Below are positions 34,201-45,296 of a DNA stretch of 64,000 nucleotides, piece after piece. The stretch is taken from positions 75,929,001-75,993,000 of the forward strand of contig CM075349.1 in the NCBI GenBank assembly GCA_037693485.1. The letters are read 5' to 3'. A program made the translations under genes and the position numbers. Position 1 is the stretch's first letter. Every line of letters starts with the position of its first letter. This DNA is from Kitagawia praeruptora (lineage: Eukaryota > Streptophyta > Magnoliopsida > Apiales > Apiaceae). Below the pieces are notes generated by a model. It ran no database searches, was not told where the DNA came from, and was given only the letters and a program-made list of their open reading frames with translations.

Positions 34201-34201
34201 A

Positions 34202-34206
34202 ACAGA
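34202..34206 (+). repeat. Target-site duplication of element P (right)
   Basis: ACAGA, the partner of 22358-22362. Confidence 0.92.
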
Positions 34207-36307
34207 TCCAGAATACCTTGATAGAATTTATGAAGGTCCTCACAAACCAACAAAATTATCTGCTGCTGCTGCTGGTGAGGAATCAAAGGTCATTCCAAAG
34301 GAAAAGAAAGATCTAACTGCTGAGGATCTTTCATCTATTGCAAAGGATGCAAAAGTGAGACATTTACTTCACAGTGCATTAGACAATGTTATGTCTAATA
34401 AAGTGATTAACTGCACAACTGCAAAGGAAATCTGGGATGCACTTGAGGTTAGGTGTCAAGGAACTCCTGCAATCAAGAAAAACAGAAGAAATATACTCAC
34501 TCAGGAGTATGAGCACTTTGAGGCAAAGTCTGATGAAACCATGACAGAAACATTTGACAGATTCTGTAAACTGCTCAATGATTTGTCATTGGTTAACAAA
34601 GAGTATGATTTAGAAGACTCAAATCTCAAGTTTCTTCTTTCTCTACCTGAAAAGTGGGATGTGAAAACAACCACTATAAGAGATAATTATGAACTTGGTG
34701 AAACAGAGATTGATGAAATTTATGGACTGCTCAAAACCCATGAATTGGAATTGGAGCAGAGAAATAAAAGATCAAGTAGAAAGTCAAAGTCTGTTGCACT
34801 TAAGGTTGAGGAGAAACCATCAAAGAAGGAGGCATCAAGGAGAAAGGCAAAAGGAAAAGCCTTAGTCATACATTCAGAGAATGAGTCATCAAACACTGAT
34901 GTTGACTCAAACACTGATGGATCATCTGATTCTGAAGATGATGAAGAGATGATGCAAATGGCTGCTTTGATGGTAAAGACCTTCAAGAAGATGGGATACA
35001 AGAACTTCAAGAAGGGAAAGAGATTCTCCAAGGACTACTCAAAGTCTGACAAGAGGAATTTCAAGAAAGCTGAGGGAAAGGACTTCAAATCTGGTAAGAA
35101 AGATAAGTCTGAAATTCAATGCTACAAGTGTAAGGAGATGGGACACTATGCTCCTGAGTGCAAGAAGGGTAAAACTGAAAAGGCACTCTACACCAAAGGC
35201 AGAGATTGGGCAGACACTTCAGATTCAGATGAGGAAGTCAACTATGCTCTCATGGCTACTACTCAGACTGAAAATGATGATCTCAAGGTACCTCCAACTA
35301 CCTATGCTTATAACACTAATAATATAACTGAATTGAGAATTTATCTTAAGGCATTGCATATCAGTTATAGGGATCAGACTTTAGAAAATGAGAGGATAAA
35401 GTCTGAGTGTTCTCAACTCAAAGAAAGAAATAAGCTTGTTGAGGAACAGCTAGAGAACATGAATAAAATTCAAAAAGAGAGAGATGATGCAGTGTTTATA
35501 GAACAGGAGTTGCTAGGTAAGTATAAGCAACTAGAATCTGAATTGGAGGATACTAAACACATCATTAAAACTTGGACACACTCTGGTAAAGACACTCAAG
35601 AAGTGTTTCAGTCAGACACAGTAGGTCTAGGTTACTCTGTAGGAGATGAACTTAGATTTGAAAATCAGGTAAAGGTTAGACCACATTGTTCATCTGAGGG
35701 TAATGTCATGGGAACAGGTGGACCTAAGACTGAAGCACAGAAAAAGGCTGTTAGAGAGTCATATGCTAAAACTTTTGTTAAAGAGGCTAACATTGGTTTA
35801 ATGACAGATAAACAACTCAAGCATAAGCTTAAGGAGATAAAATCTGTCAACAAACAGAGATTGCCTAAGAAAAACAAAAATGGAAAAGTAGGCATCACAT
35901 CAGGAATTAAGCCAATGCTTGCTTCATTAGCTCCTAGAAAAACATGCTTTAATTGTGGTAGCACTAATCATCTTGCTAGTTTCTGCAGTAAGAATAAGAA
36001 CATTAATTCTTTGCCTACTAAAACTGCAGTAAAGAGTGATTATGTGAGAACTAGACCACAGACTTTATGCAAACACTGTGGAAGTACTTGGCATTCTATT
36101 TACACTTGCCGAGATTATCATGCTATTTATTATAATTACTATGAACCCAAACCAAATTTGAAATGGGTTAAAGTAAACTCTGCAAATGTAAACTCTGAAA
36201 AAGTTAGCTTAAACTCTGTTAATTTGAATTCCGCTGCAAAAGCTAACAGATTTAAGAAAGCCAAAGGATCCAAGCAAGTCTGGATCCTTAAAACTAATAA
36301 TCAGTGA
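34207..36307 (+). pseudogene. Sirevirus gag, 3' part (after element P)
   Basis: Continues gag with 700 codons to TGA at 36305-36307. It contains the UBN2-like copia gag core (HSALDNVMSNKVINCTTAKE, then LLNDLSLVNKEY), a Lys/Ser/Asp-rich linker, one C-x2-C-x4-H-x4-C knuckle (CYKCKEMGHYAPEC, near 35120), a coiled-coil stretch (about 35370-35560) and two further Cys/His groups near 35947-35985 and 36068-36112. An ORF can be read from 34160 because the P terminus supplies an in-frame ATG, so an N-terminally altered gag could be made, but the first 45 native residues are lost. Pol follows in the +1 frame. Confidence 0.88.
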
Positions 36308-36317
36308 TTGTTTGTGA

Positions 36318-39300
36318 TTGCAGGGCACCAGGGTTAGTACCCTAGTTGTGGACAGTGGATGTTCAGGACACATGACAGGAAATAAAGCCCTGCTGTCAGA
36401 GTTTGAGGAGAAGGCTGGCCCAGAAGTTTCCTATGGAGATGGCAACATAGGACATACACTGGGATATGGCAATATTAATCTTGGAAATGTCATCATCACA
36501 AATGTAGCTCTGGTTCCAGGACTCAAGCATGATCTACTATCTGTGAGTCAAATCTGTGACAGAGGATATCATGTGGATTTTCAGCCTGAATATTGTCAAG
36601 TGATCAGTAAATCTACAGGGAAAGTTGCTCTAGTTGGAAACAGACACAATAACATCTATGAAATCAAATTGTCAACAAACACTGATGGCAAAGCAGTGTG
36701 TCTGTCTACAAGGATGTCCAGTGAAGAGAGTTGGAAATGGCACAAGAAACTCTCTCATTTGAACCTGAACAACATCAATGAGCTAATCAAGAATGATCTT
36801 GTAAGAGGTCTACCAAAGTCCTTGTTGAATGTAGAAGGACTGTGTGATTCTTGTCAAAAGGCTAAACAGAGAAAAGTCTCCTTCAAAAGCAAATCTGAGT
36901 CTTCAATTGTTGATCCTTATCATCTACTACATGTTGATTTTTTTGGTCCAGTGAATGTAATGTCTCTTGGAAAGAAGAAATATGCTCTAGTCATTGTTGA
37001 TGAATATACCAGGTTCACATGGGTATATTTTCTTGCAAAGAAGGATGAAACTGCATTAACACTGACAGAACATATATTACAACTGGAAAAAGGGTCAGAG
37101 AATCAAGTGAAGATAATCAGAAGTGACAATGGAACTGAGTTCAGGAATTCATCTATGGAAGAATTTTGCAAGAGTAAAGGGATAAAACAAGAGTTTTCTG
37201 CACCTGGCACTCCACAACAAAATGGTGTAGTGGAGAGGAAGAATAGAACCTTGATAGAAGCTGCCAGAACCATGCTAGATGAAGCAAAGTTGCCAACATA
37301 TTTCTGGGCAGAAGCAGTTCAAACTGCTTGTTTTACTCAAAATGCAACACTGATCAACAAGCATGGTAAAACACCATATGAAATGGTGAAGAAGAAAAAG
37401 CCAAATCTAAAATATTTTCATATTTTTGGATGCAAATGCTTTGTGTTGAAGACTCATCCTGAACAGTTGACCAAGTTTGACCTAAAGGCAGATGAAGGAA
37501 TTTTTGTTGGCTATCCACTGTCAACAAAGGCATTCAGAGTTTATAATCTGAGAACTAGAGTGATCATGGAATCAATTCATGTGTCATTTGATGACAAGAA
37601 AATAACTGGACTAGAAGATGTCAATGAACATGATCTACTCCACTTTGAAAATGAAGATTTATTCTCTGAAAAAGTAAACTCTGATCAGACTGATTTGACA
37701 AACTCTGTTGATCTAAACTCTGAACCTCTACTGGTAAATACTGAAGAAACTCTTCAATCAGAAACAAGGGAAGAACCAGTTGAGGGGGAGCATGAAGAAT
37801 CACATCAAAGTGATGATTCAAACACTGATAGTGACTCAGTTGATAATTCTGAATCAAACTCTGTTGATTTAAACTCTGTTGATAATTCTGAGAAGTCACA
37901 TTCAGGGGGAGCATCAGAAAATGAGGAAAGACACCAAGAAAATCAGGAGAGCACGGATCAAGGGGGAGGATCACATGATGACAGAAGCAATCTGCCTTCT
38001 GCAAGAAAATGGACTAAATCTCACACACCTGATTTGATTATTGGTGATCCAGATGCAAAAGTAAGGACAAGAAGTGCAACAACAAATGAATGTCTGTTTC
38101 GTGCATTCTTGTCACAAAGTGAGCCAAAGAAAGTGGAAGAAGCTCTTAAAGATGCTGACTGGATAACAGCAATGCAAGAAGAGCTAAATGAATTTGAAAG
38201 AAATGAAGTGTGGACACTTGTACCAAGGCCCAAGAACAGATCCATTGTTGGTACTAAATGGGTTTTCAGGAATAAAACTGACAGTGAGGGTGTTATCACA
38301 AGGAACAAGGCAAGACTGGTTGCAAAAGGCTACTCACAACAGGAAGGAATAGACTATGATGAAACATTTGCTCCAGTAGCTAGATTGGAGGCAATCAGAA
38401 TCTTTCTTGCATATGCCTCTCACATGAAATTCAAAGTATTTCAAATGGATGTAAAAAGTGCATTTTTGAATGGAAAACTTGAAGAAGAAGTGTTTGTGGA
38501 ACAACCACCAGGGTTTGTAGATCCAAAATATCCAGACTATGTCTACAGATTAGACAAGGCACTCTATGGACTTAAGCAGGCACCAAGGGCATGGTATGAA
38601 ACCCTTGCCAAATTTCTACTAGAAAGTGGATTTCACAGAGGTACTATTGACAAAACTCTGTTTTACTTCCAAAATGGTAGTGACTTGCTTTTAGTTCAAA
38701 TATATGTGGATGACATTATTTTTGGGTCTACTAATGATAAACTCTGCAAGAAGTTTGCCAAACTCATGCAGTCAAGATATCAAATGAGTATGATGGGAGA
38801 GCTTAGTTATTTTCTAGGCCTACAGGTGAAGCAAACAGATGATGGAATTTTTATAAATCAAGCAAAATATACCAGAAACCTTCTCAAGAAATTTGGTATG
38901 CTTGATTGTTCATCTGCAACAACTCCCATGGCAACTGCGACAAAATTGGACAAAGATGCAGGGTCATCAGTAGATATGACAAGTTACAGAGGAATGATTG
39001 GTTCTTTACTCTATTTGACAGCTAGCAGACCTGATATCATGTATGCAACTTGTTTGTGTGCAAGGTTCCAGGCAGATCCTAGAGAACCACATTTAACAGC
39101 AGTAAAGAGGATATTCAAGTACCTCAAGGGCACTATGACTTTGGGGCTGTGGTATCCAAGAGAATCAGAGTTTAAACTTCTTGGTTACTCTGATGCAGAC
39201 TTTGCTGGATGTAAGATAGACAGAAAAAGCACCAGTGGAAGTTGTCAATTTCTGGGTGACAGACTTGTTTCCTGGTACAGCAAGAAACAGAAGTCAATAT

Positions 39301-39440
39301 CTACATCTACAGCTGAAGCAGAGTATATTGCTGCTGGTAGCTGCTGTGCACAGATTTTATGGATGAAGAATCAACTGCTGGATTATGGATTAAGGTATAC
39401 CAAGATACCTATTTACTGTGATAATCAAAGTGCTATGTGA
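36318..39440 (+). CDS. Sirevirus pol: protease, integrase, reverse transcriptase, RNase H (C-terminus truncated)
   Basis: An open frame of 1040 codons in +1 relative to gag. It begins right after a TGA with no ATG, so expression needs frameshifting or splicing from gag. In order: protease active site [12 protein letters not shown] (residues 10-21); integrase zinc region H142, H147, C176, C179; integrase core D207, D270, E306; a Ser/Asn/Asp-rich linker about 440-560; reverse transcriptase D711 and YVDD 796-799; RNase H D959/D961, E1000, D1035. The frame stops at CDNQSAM, about where another 60-70 residues with the last RNase H catalytic Asp and the C-terminal ADILTK-type motif would be. It is otherwise uninterrupted, fitting the near-identical LTRs. 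Probably a recently disabled polyprotein. Confidence 0.92.
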   Translation: MQGTRVSTLVVDSGCSGHMTGNKALLSEFEEKAGPEVSYGDGNIGHTLGYGNINLGNVIITNVALVPGLKHDLLSVSQICDRGYHVDFQPEYCQVISKSTGKVALVGNRHNNIYEIKLSTNTDGKAVCLSTRMSSEESWKWHKKLSHLNLNNINELIKNDLVRGLPKSLLNVEGLCDSCQKAKQRKVSFKSKSESSIVDPYHLLHVDFFGPVNVMSLGKKKYALVIVDEYTRFTWVYFLAKKDETALTLTEHILQLEKGSENQVKIIRSDNGTEFRNSSMEEFCKSKGIKQEFSAPGTPQQNGVVERKNRTLIEAARTMLDEAKLPTYFWAEAVQTACFTQNATLINKHGKTPYEMVKKKKPNLKYFHIFGCKCFVLKTHPEQLTKFDLKADEGIFVGYPLSTKAFRVYNLRTRVIMESIHVSFDDKKITGLEDVNEHDLLHFENEDLFSEKVNSDQTDLTNSVDLNSEPLLVNTEETLQSETREEPVEGEHEESHQSDDSNTDSDSVDNSESNSVDLNSVDNSEKSHSGGASENEERHQENQESTDQGGGSHDDRSNLPSARKWTKSHTPDLIIGDPDAKVRTRSATTNECLFRAFLSQSEPKKVEEALKDADWITAMQEELNEFERNEVWTLVPRPKNRSIVGTKWVFRNKTDSEGVITRNKARLVAKGYSQQEGIDYDETFAPVARLEAIRIFLAYASHMKFKVFQMDVKSAFLNGKLEEEVFVEQPPGFVDPKYPDYVYRLDKALYGLKQAPRAWYETLAKFLLESGFHRGTIDKTLFYFQNGSDLLLVQIYVDDIIFGSTNDKLCKKFAKLMQSRYQMSMMGELSYFLGLQVKQTDDGIFINQAKYTRNLLKKFGMLDCSSATTPMATATKLDKDAGSSVDMTSYRGMIGSLLYLTASRPDIMYATCLCARFQADPREPHLTAVKRIFKYLKGTMTLGLWYPRESEFKLLGYSDADFAGCKIDRKSTSGSCQFLGDRLVSWYSKKQKSISTSTAEAEYIAAGSCCAQILWMKNQLLDYGLRYTKIPIYCDNQSAM

Positions 39441-41381
39441 ACCTTAGTATTAAACTCTGTTATGCATGTTTATGTTTAAAACTTTTTAAACTCTATCAGC
39501 ATGTCTGTCTGTTAAACACTGCTAACATGTTAGATACACTCAGTGAATTCAGAATTGATTATTGTCTGAATGAAAACACCAATGAAGAAAATTGTATGAA
39601 GCATGATTCTCAGCAAATAAATCATGATTCTTTCTGAGTCACTGTAATCTAATCAGACTTTGTGCAGTAAATCAACACAGCATGATACTGTTTCATATTT
39701 ATAGCATCTCTTAGTTTATTCAGTCCTAAACTCTGAGTCTATGAATATTGTGTGCATTGCCTCTCATAAATAATTTTGGTTATTGATGAACTCTAAACTC
39801 TGATAAGTGACATTCTGTTTCCAAAAGGTATGGTTCATGATGATTCCTTGTTTGTACTTGTGAAAACCATAAAACTTGAGATGAGTCATTGATTAGTTTG
39901 GTGAGTTCAGATTCATGTCTACAACCTGTGAGAGTTTGAGCCAAATCAGTGATTGATACATTTTTTATCAATCAGTATTTATTGTTGTGTGATATTCATC
40001 AGATAGTATGTTTCTCTAGAACTTGTATTAGACCATTTTGAGACTACATGATATGTGTGTGCATGAAAATGATAAAGGCAATAGGATTTACCATTTCTTC
40101 AAACACTGTTCAAAAATTCTTTTGAACTTTGTTCAAACACTGTATAAACACTGTTCATAAATTCCATCCTTAGTAAACCCCTTTGAGCCTTATTAATTGC
40201 TCATTTTTCTTATACACTGAAGTGTTAAGAGCAGTTATATTTTTTTTTTTCTCAAACAGATGAGTGTTTCTCAAGAAAAGAAAAAGTTTACTCAGTATAT
40301 ATGCTAAATAAATAATAATAATAAAAAAAAAAAGGGCATATATACTGATCTTGTACAAATATTTACTAACAGTGTGACTGAACACTTTGATCTATTGAAA
40401 TGTTCAGCTTGATATTCACTCATGAATAAAATATTTTTTTTCATCTGTTTGATCTTATCTCATTCCAACCCTGAATAAAGTCCTTTTGATTTGTGAATAC
40501 ATGTACTCAAAGTAGTGTAGAATTGGTGGACATTCAAGCATATGGTAGATTCTACTATTTCTGATTGAATGTGAGTGTAAACACTTCACCTAAACACCTG
40601 TGTGTTTGAGAGTTTGTGAGATTATCCAGTTCATGACTGTTATTCACTGAATGAAACTCTGATTTCTATCTCTTGATCTTTTTGTCTTCAAAGACTGTGT
40701 GCTTTCTTGGATAATCATGGACATCAAAGGGAATAGAAGTTTTCAGATTTCTGTATTACAGTAACTACAGAGTTTAGCATTCATCAAACAATCAGTGTTT
40801 AATATGAGAGTTTGTGCATTCAGTGGTTATTGATTTTTGTTATGGATTCTATGAAATATTAGATGCTCTAAAAATTGATTTCAGTAAACTCTGCTTCACA
40901 CACACTTAATTCACAACTGTGCAATTTTTGAAAGGGTTGTAAGTGATAAAGTTGGAAAATTGATAAACTCTGTTGAGTTGTGTTAAGTACTCTGAGGTAA
41001 AATCTCATTGAGATGATTTGACTATTTTGCAGTAATTGGGGTAGTTGACAACTGTTAATTAGTGTAAGTGTCGTGATTATAGGAATGACAGCGGTAATTA
41101 TTAAGTAATCCATTGGTTGTTTGACACGTGTCCCATGATTGTGTCCCACTCACACACTACTCTACAACAGTTGCGCGCTTTTACTAAATAAACGATTGAG
41201 TTTTAATTTTACTCAAATCGTCTTTAGTCTCTTACTCCATATCGATTCACATTCACCCACTCACAGTTACTTGCATACTCATTCACTTTCACACTTCTCA
41301 TATACTCTTTTTCACATTTTGATAAACACTTACAGTGCATACACATCTTTTCTCTGAATATCTTCGTATCACTTTTTACTA
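39441..41381 (+). other. Sirevirus spacer between pol and the env-like ORF
   Basis: 1.94 kb with no convincing frame; the reading frames at 39437-39637 and 41139-41357 show no domain. It holds about a dozen AAAC(T/A)CTG or complementary octamers, homopolymer and ATAATA runs near 40240-40330, and a Thr/Ser/His-biased CACTCAC-rich stretch just before the next ORF. It may hold a splice acceptor or promoter for the downstream ORF, but I cannot identify one. Confidence 0.6.
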
Positions 41382-44300
41382 ATGGCAACTAAAGCGTTTG
41401 ATGCAGCAGGGTTAGTTTTTCTCCCTAGTAACTATGCAGCACCGTTGGAGACTGTAAATGCTCCAGAGGCGTTTCATGTGTTCCAAAATTTCTTGAAAGA
41501 CTCTGAAATAGGGAAGGCTCTAACAGCACCAGCTACACTATCTGCTTCACAAATTGCTACTTTCTGGACAAACTCTGAATATGATGATGAAGGAGAGTCT
41601 GGCACTCCAACAATCATTTTCACTCATGATGAATCAGAGTATATTATTACTCCAACTACTGTTAGGGATGCTTTGGACTTTGAGACACACACTTCTTACA
41701 GTGTTGTTGGTCATGATCGGTTGAGGACAATGTTGGAACAAATTGGATGTGCAGGAAACTTTAACAAGATAGGGTCTTTGAGACGGCCAAGTTTGAGAAA
41801 GGAATGGAGTTTCTTTTTCGATTGCATAACAAGGGCTTTTGGAAAGAAGACAACAAACTGGGATGCACTTCCTCTGGATACTCTCCAAATTGGTCATGCT
41901 CTACTATATGGAGGTAACTTCGATTTTGGTAGACTAGTACTAATGAACTTGGGAGAGCGTTTGTCTGAGTCTACTACTGTTTATTTTGCTCGTTTTTGTC
42001 AACTGCTATTTACTGCCTGTGTGCCTAACATTCCAATTGATGAAGCTGATGTTATTCAGCCTTTTCAAGTTGCTAAGAGAATGTTTTCTGATTTGACAAA
42101 CAAAGATGTCACTAAAAAGCAAATACCTGAGATGTTTATGCCTTTAGCCTTACAGAACTATGTAAACCAACCACAAGACTCTCAATCACCACAACAAATG
42201 CCTGAACCAATAGACACCATAAACTCTGAACCAACACCTACAACACCCACACCCACTGTACCTACTACATCTCATCAACCACAAACAGAAACCATAAACT
42301 CTCCACCAATAAATTCTCCACCCTTAAACACTGAACCCTCAAACACTGAAAACTTAAACACTGAACCCTCAAACACTGAAAACTTAAACACTGAACCATT
42401 AAACACTGACACCTTAAACACTGAAACCTTAAACTCTGAGCCAGCACCTACTGAACAACCCAAAACCAAGCCAAAAAGAAAGAAACACACTGCCCAAAAC
42501 ACTAAACACTCAAAGGCTAAACAAACAATACCTGGAGCTGTTTATACCAGAAGGAAGAAACAGAAAGCAAACAGACCTTCACTTTCACCACCAAGAGAGA
42601 GCTCAAGTGAAGATGAAGAGGAGAATGTGGTGCCTCCAATCAAGAAAAGGAGATTAATTCTTTCTGATTTAGATGAAGAGAATCTTGTTGAAACTCCAAA
42701 GGTGGTTTCACAGCAAACACCTACTGTTGAGGTTACAGTAAATGTTGCTATACCTGCAGAGGTTGAAATGCCTGCAGAGGATATTATCACTGACAATGTT
42801 GCTATACCTGCAGAGGTTGAAATGCCTGCAGAGGATAATGTTAATGTTCAAATGCCTACAGAGGATAAAATGCCTGTAGAAGAGGATAACAGAGATGGTT
42901 TTTCACCAATGGATAATATTTTTGACTCATTTGAACCATTCTTTGATCCTATCTCACCTATTGTTCATACTGAAGCTCCTGGTGTAGCTGATGAGCTTGC
43001 AGCAAAAGTTCCTGAAGCTGAAGCATCACACACAGAGCTGGTATCTTCTCCAATTCAAGACAAAGGTGATGAAGTTGATCAGGCAACAAAGATAATTTCT
43101 GAATCCATGCCTGTTGAAGCTACAAAGGCAAACTCTGTTGCAGAGCCTGTGCAACATGAGGTGATTATTGAAAAGGTTGCAGCAGTTATTGAAGAAACTG
43201 TGGCTGACACTGCTCAGCACAGTGGTTCTTTAAAAGATGATCAATCTAAGGATGCAAGTGCTGAAGATGAATCTGCTAGTAGTGCAAACTCTGACTCTTT
43301 TGTGAGTGCACCTGTACATACAGATAATAAGCATACACCTTTTGCTCAGCCTTGTCCATCTCATGCAGTTGAAGTAGAGCATCTTGCTAAGTCTGCTGAA
43401 AATTGGTATAAACAAGATTGCATTTTTCCAAAAGGAAGAGCATCTGAGTTTGTTAAGCAAACTGCAAAGCAAATTTCAAATCCAGAAATCTTATCCTGTT
43501 TAAATGCAACTGTGGTACAAGTCAAGACTCTGGAAGGAAATTTTGCTGAAACAAAACAAGAGATTGCTTCTTTAAAGACTGAGATCCAGTCAAGAGAATT
43601 AAAGATGGATAGAGAGTCTAAAATAAAAGCTGTTCAGCTGTCTAAAGTCCAAGACACTCTCTTTGTCAGGCTAGGAAAAGTTGAAGACAATCAGACTGCT
43701 TTATTTGCTAAGGTTGATTCCATTGCTAATTCTTTGGAGCTCATTACATCAATCCTTATTCCTGATGATGTCAAAAAGGGGGAGAGAGTTGCTAAGTCAA
43801 AATGCAAAGTTTCTCAAACTCTGACTAAAAAGGATGATGCTGGAGATGGAGGGGCAAGTGAAAAGAGCAAGGTCTTAAACTCTGAAAAGCAAACTCTGAG
43901 ATATGGCAAATCTTTTAAATCATAGTCTGTTGGAATAAACACTGAAACTCAAGGTACTTCAAAGACCAAGAGTTTGGAATTAACATCAAACCCAAAGACT
44001 GATGAGGAGTTACCTGTTAAGCTTTTTATGGAAGCGAATGCAGAAGGAGTGACCATAGAAGATGCTAAAGCTGAAGAGAAAAGTTTACAAGAAAAGCATT
44101 TGAAAGCTCTAAAGTCTGTAAAAGCAAAGAAGAATGTGAAAGTTGCTGAAGCTGCAAAGCCTGTTCTTAAAGGCATTCAAATCAAAGAACCTGTTGGTAC
44201 AAATCAAAGAATGCAAATATTCAGAAAACCAACAGATGCAGAAGCCAAGCAAAAGCTGAAAAGTATAGTTACAACCTCTGTTGATACACATGTTGTACAG

Positions 44301-45140
44301 AAGAATGAAGACACAACCTCTGTTGCTGCACAAGTTGTGACCACACCATTATTGTCTTCTCAGTTGAAATCAACATTTAAGAGGGGTGCTCCTCATGATC
44401 CAAGACTAGAAGCTACAATTCCAATGGATTTCACTGATGGTAGAGCTTTATCTGGTAAAGTTGGATACAACAAAGAAGGTATAGGCTCACACAGAGATAA
44501 AAGGCAATATGTTGGTCCTAGAGATCCTTCTTCACTGTCTGTTCCAGGTCGTGGTGTCACTCAAGAGAGTTTGGACAAACTGGAGTCAGTACAGCTTGTA
44601 TATCAGAAGAGTCTAGAAAAGGATTTCTTGCTATATTTCATGGCTGATGGAACGGTATTTAAAGTCTCTGAAAAGGATATCGAATTAAAGTATGCTGAAG
44701 AACTTGAATATGTCCTATATATTTTCAGAGTGAGAAATCAAAGAGGTCAGTTAGTTGCAAATGTGCTTCAACAAAGAATGATTCAAAACCTTGCAAGAAG
44801 GCAAATGAAATTCAACAGCAAGTATGTTCCTAAATACAGAGATTGGAATGGCAATCTGATTGAAATGGAGAAGGGAACTACAAAACTGAAGACTGATCTT
44901 GGAATCACTGTTCTAGATTTTAATGTAAAATCTGAGGAAGTGAAATACATAAGGCTGGGAAATGAGATGAGAAGAAACAAAATCTACGATCTTAGAGCTG
45001 CTATCTATCAAACTGATGAGAATGATCCTCAGTTGAGAGAAATCAAAGAAGCTATGCAGATAGAGCTTGAAAATGCTGAAAGAAGGTTGCTTATAGACTA
45101 TCTCAGAACAATGCCTGATCTGCAAGAGATTAGAAATTAA
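41382..45140 (+). pseudogene. Sirevirus env-like ORF (1252 codons, one in-frame TAG)
   Basis: ATG at 41382; the frame is open to TAG at 43923-43925 and then, in the same frame, to TAA at 45138-45140. Residues 1-270 form a compact domain (LRKEWSFFFDCITRAFGKKT, then ALPLDTLQIGHALLYGG) of the type found after pol in plant Sireviruses. Residues about 270-370 are NTE/NSE/Pro repeats; basic nuclear-signal-like patches follow (KPKRKKH, RRKKQK, KKRR); a VAIPAEVEMPAED unit is tandemly repeated; about 710-800 is predicted coiled-coil. I see no clear signal peptide or membrane helix, so 'env-like' describes position only. The TAG may be a mutation or a read-through site; without it one 1252-residue protein would result. 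Confidence 0.8.
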
Positions 45141-45280
45141 AGTCTGTAAGAATTTTCTTATTTTCTGTAGAATTTGTTAAGTAAAAGCTTAAACTCTGTT
45201 TGTATGTTAAACACTGTAAAAAAATTTTGTATTTGTTTTGACATCATCATTTACTGTAAACTTGTACATTTTGATAATGG

Positions 45281-45296
45281 ACAAGTTGGGGGAGAT
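45281..45296 (+). other. Polypurine tract of Sirevirus
   Basis: acaagttgggggagat directly before the 3' LTR start TGTTAGA; the TTGGGGGAGAT form is usual for plant copia elements. It lies about 140 bp after the env-like stop codon. Confidence 0.85.

Larger units (their letters stand above)
22363..34201. mobile_element. Element P: palindromic, gag-only Ty3/gypsy insertion (11.8 kb)
   Basis: The left arm 22363-27255 is the inverse complement of the right arm 28000-34151 at about 99% or better, apart from a 1260-bp deletion in the left LTR. Between them lies a 744-bp single-copy spacer (27256-27999). Each arm, read outward, is accessory ORF, gag, pol scar, polypurine tract, LTR. Both outer termini are the same LTR end (TGTGACAG left, CTGTCACA right), that is U5, and the pair is flanked by a perfect 5-bp duplication (ACAGA). 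A normal element would have U3 at one end and U5 at the other. The simplest reading is one integration of a fold-back cDNA. There is no primer site and no 5' LTR start at an end, so it cannot replicate normally. Confidence 0.9.
30781..34201 (+). repeat. Right LTR of element P (3371 bp plus a 50-bp terminal duplication)
   Basis: Starts TGTAATAACCC after the polypurine tract and ends CTGTCACA at 34201, followed by ACAGA. It retains the 1260 bp missing from the left LTR. Blocks shared with the other gypsy LTRs: AGGCAAG at 32610, CTTCTACTAGTAG and GCGACTGATCATCGTC (33191-33244), GCTGAGCTATTATAGCTCA (33682-33710). Small ORFs inside (33113-33295, 33681-33896) are repeats or palindromic sequence, not genes. 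Confidence 0.9.

Noticed and set aside
22363..34201. Two independent insertions of the P family in opposite orientation
   Set aside because: One ACAGA duplication flanks the outermost ends, the inner edges are not LTR ends, and the gag frame of the target is restored exactly by removing one unit; a single event fits better.
42265..42502. Antisense ORFs opposite the env-like gene (Val/Phe/Ser/Cys repeats)
   Set aside because: They are the complement of the NTE/NSE octamer repeat and carry no domain.
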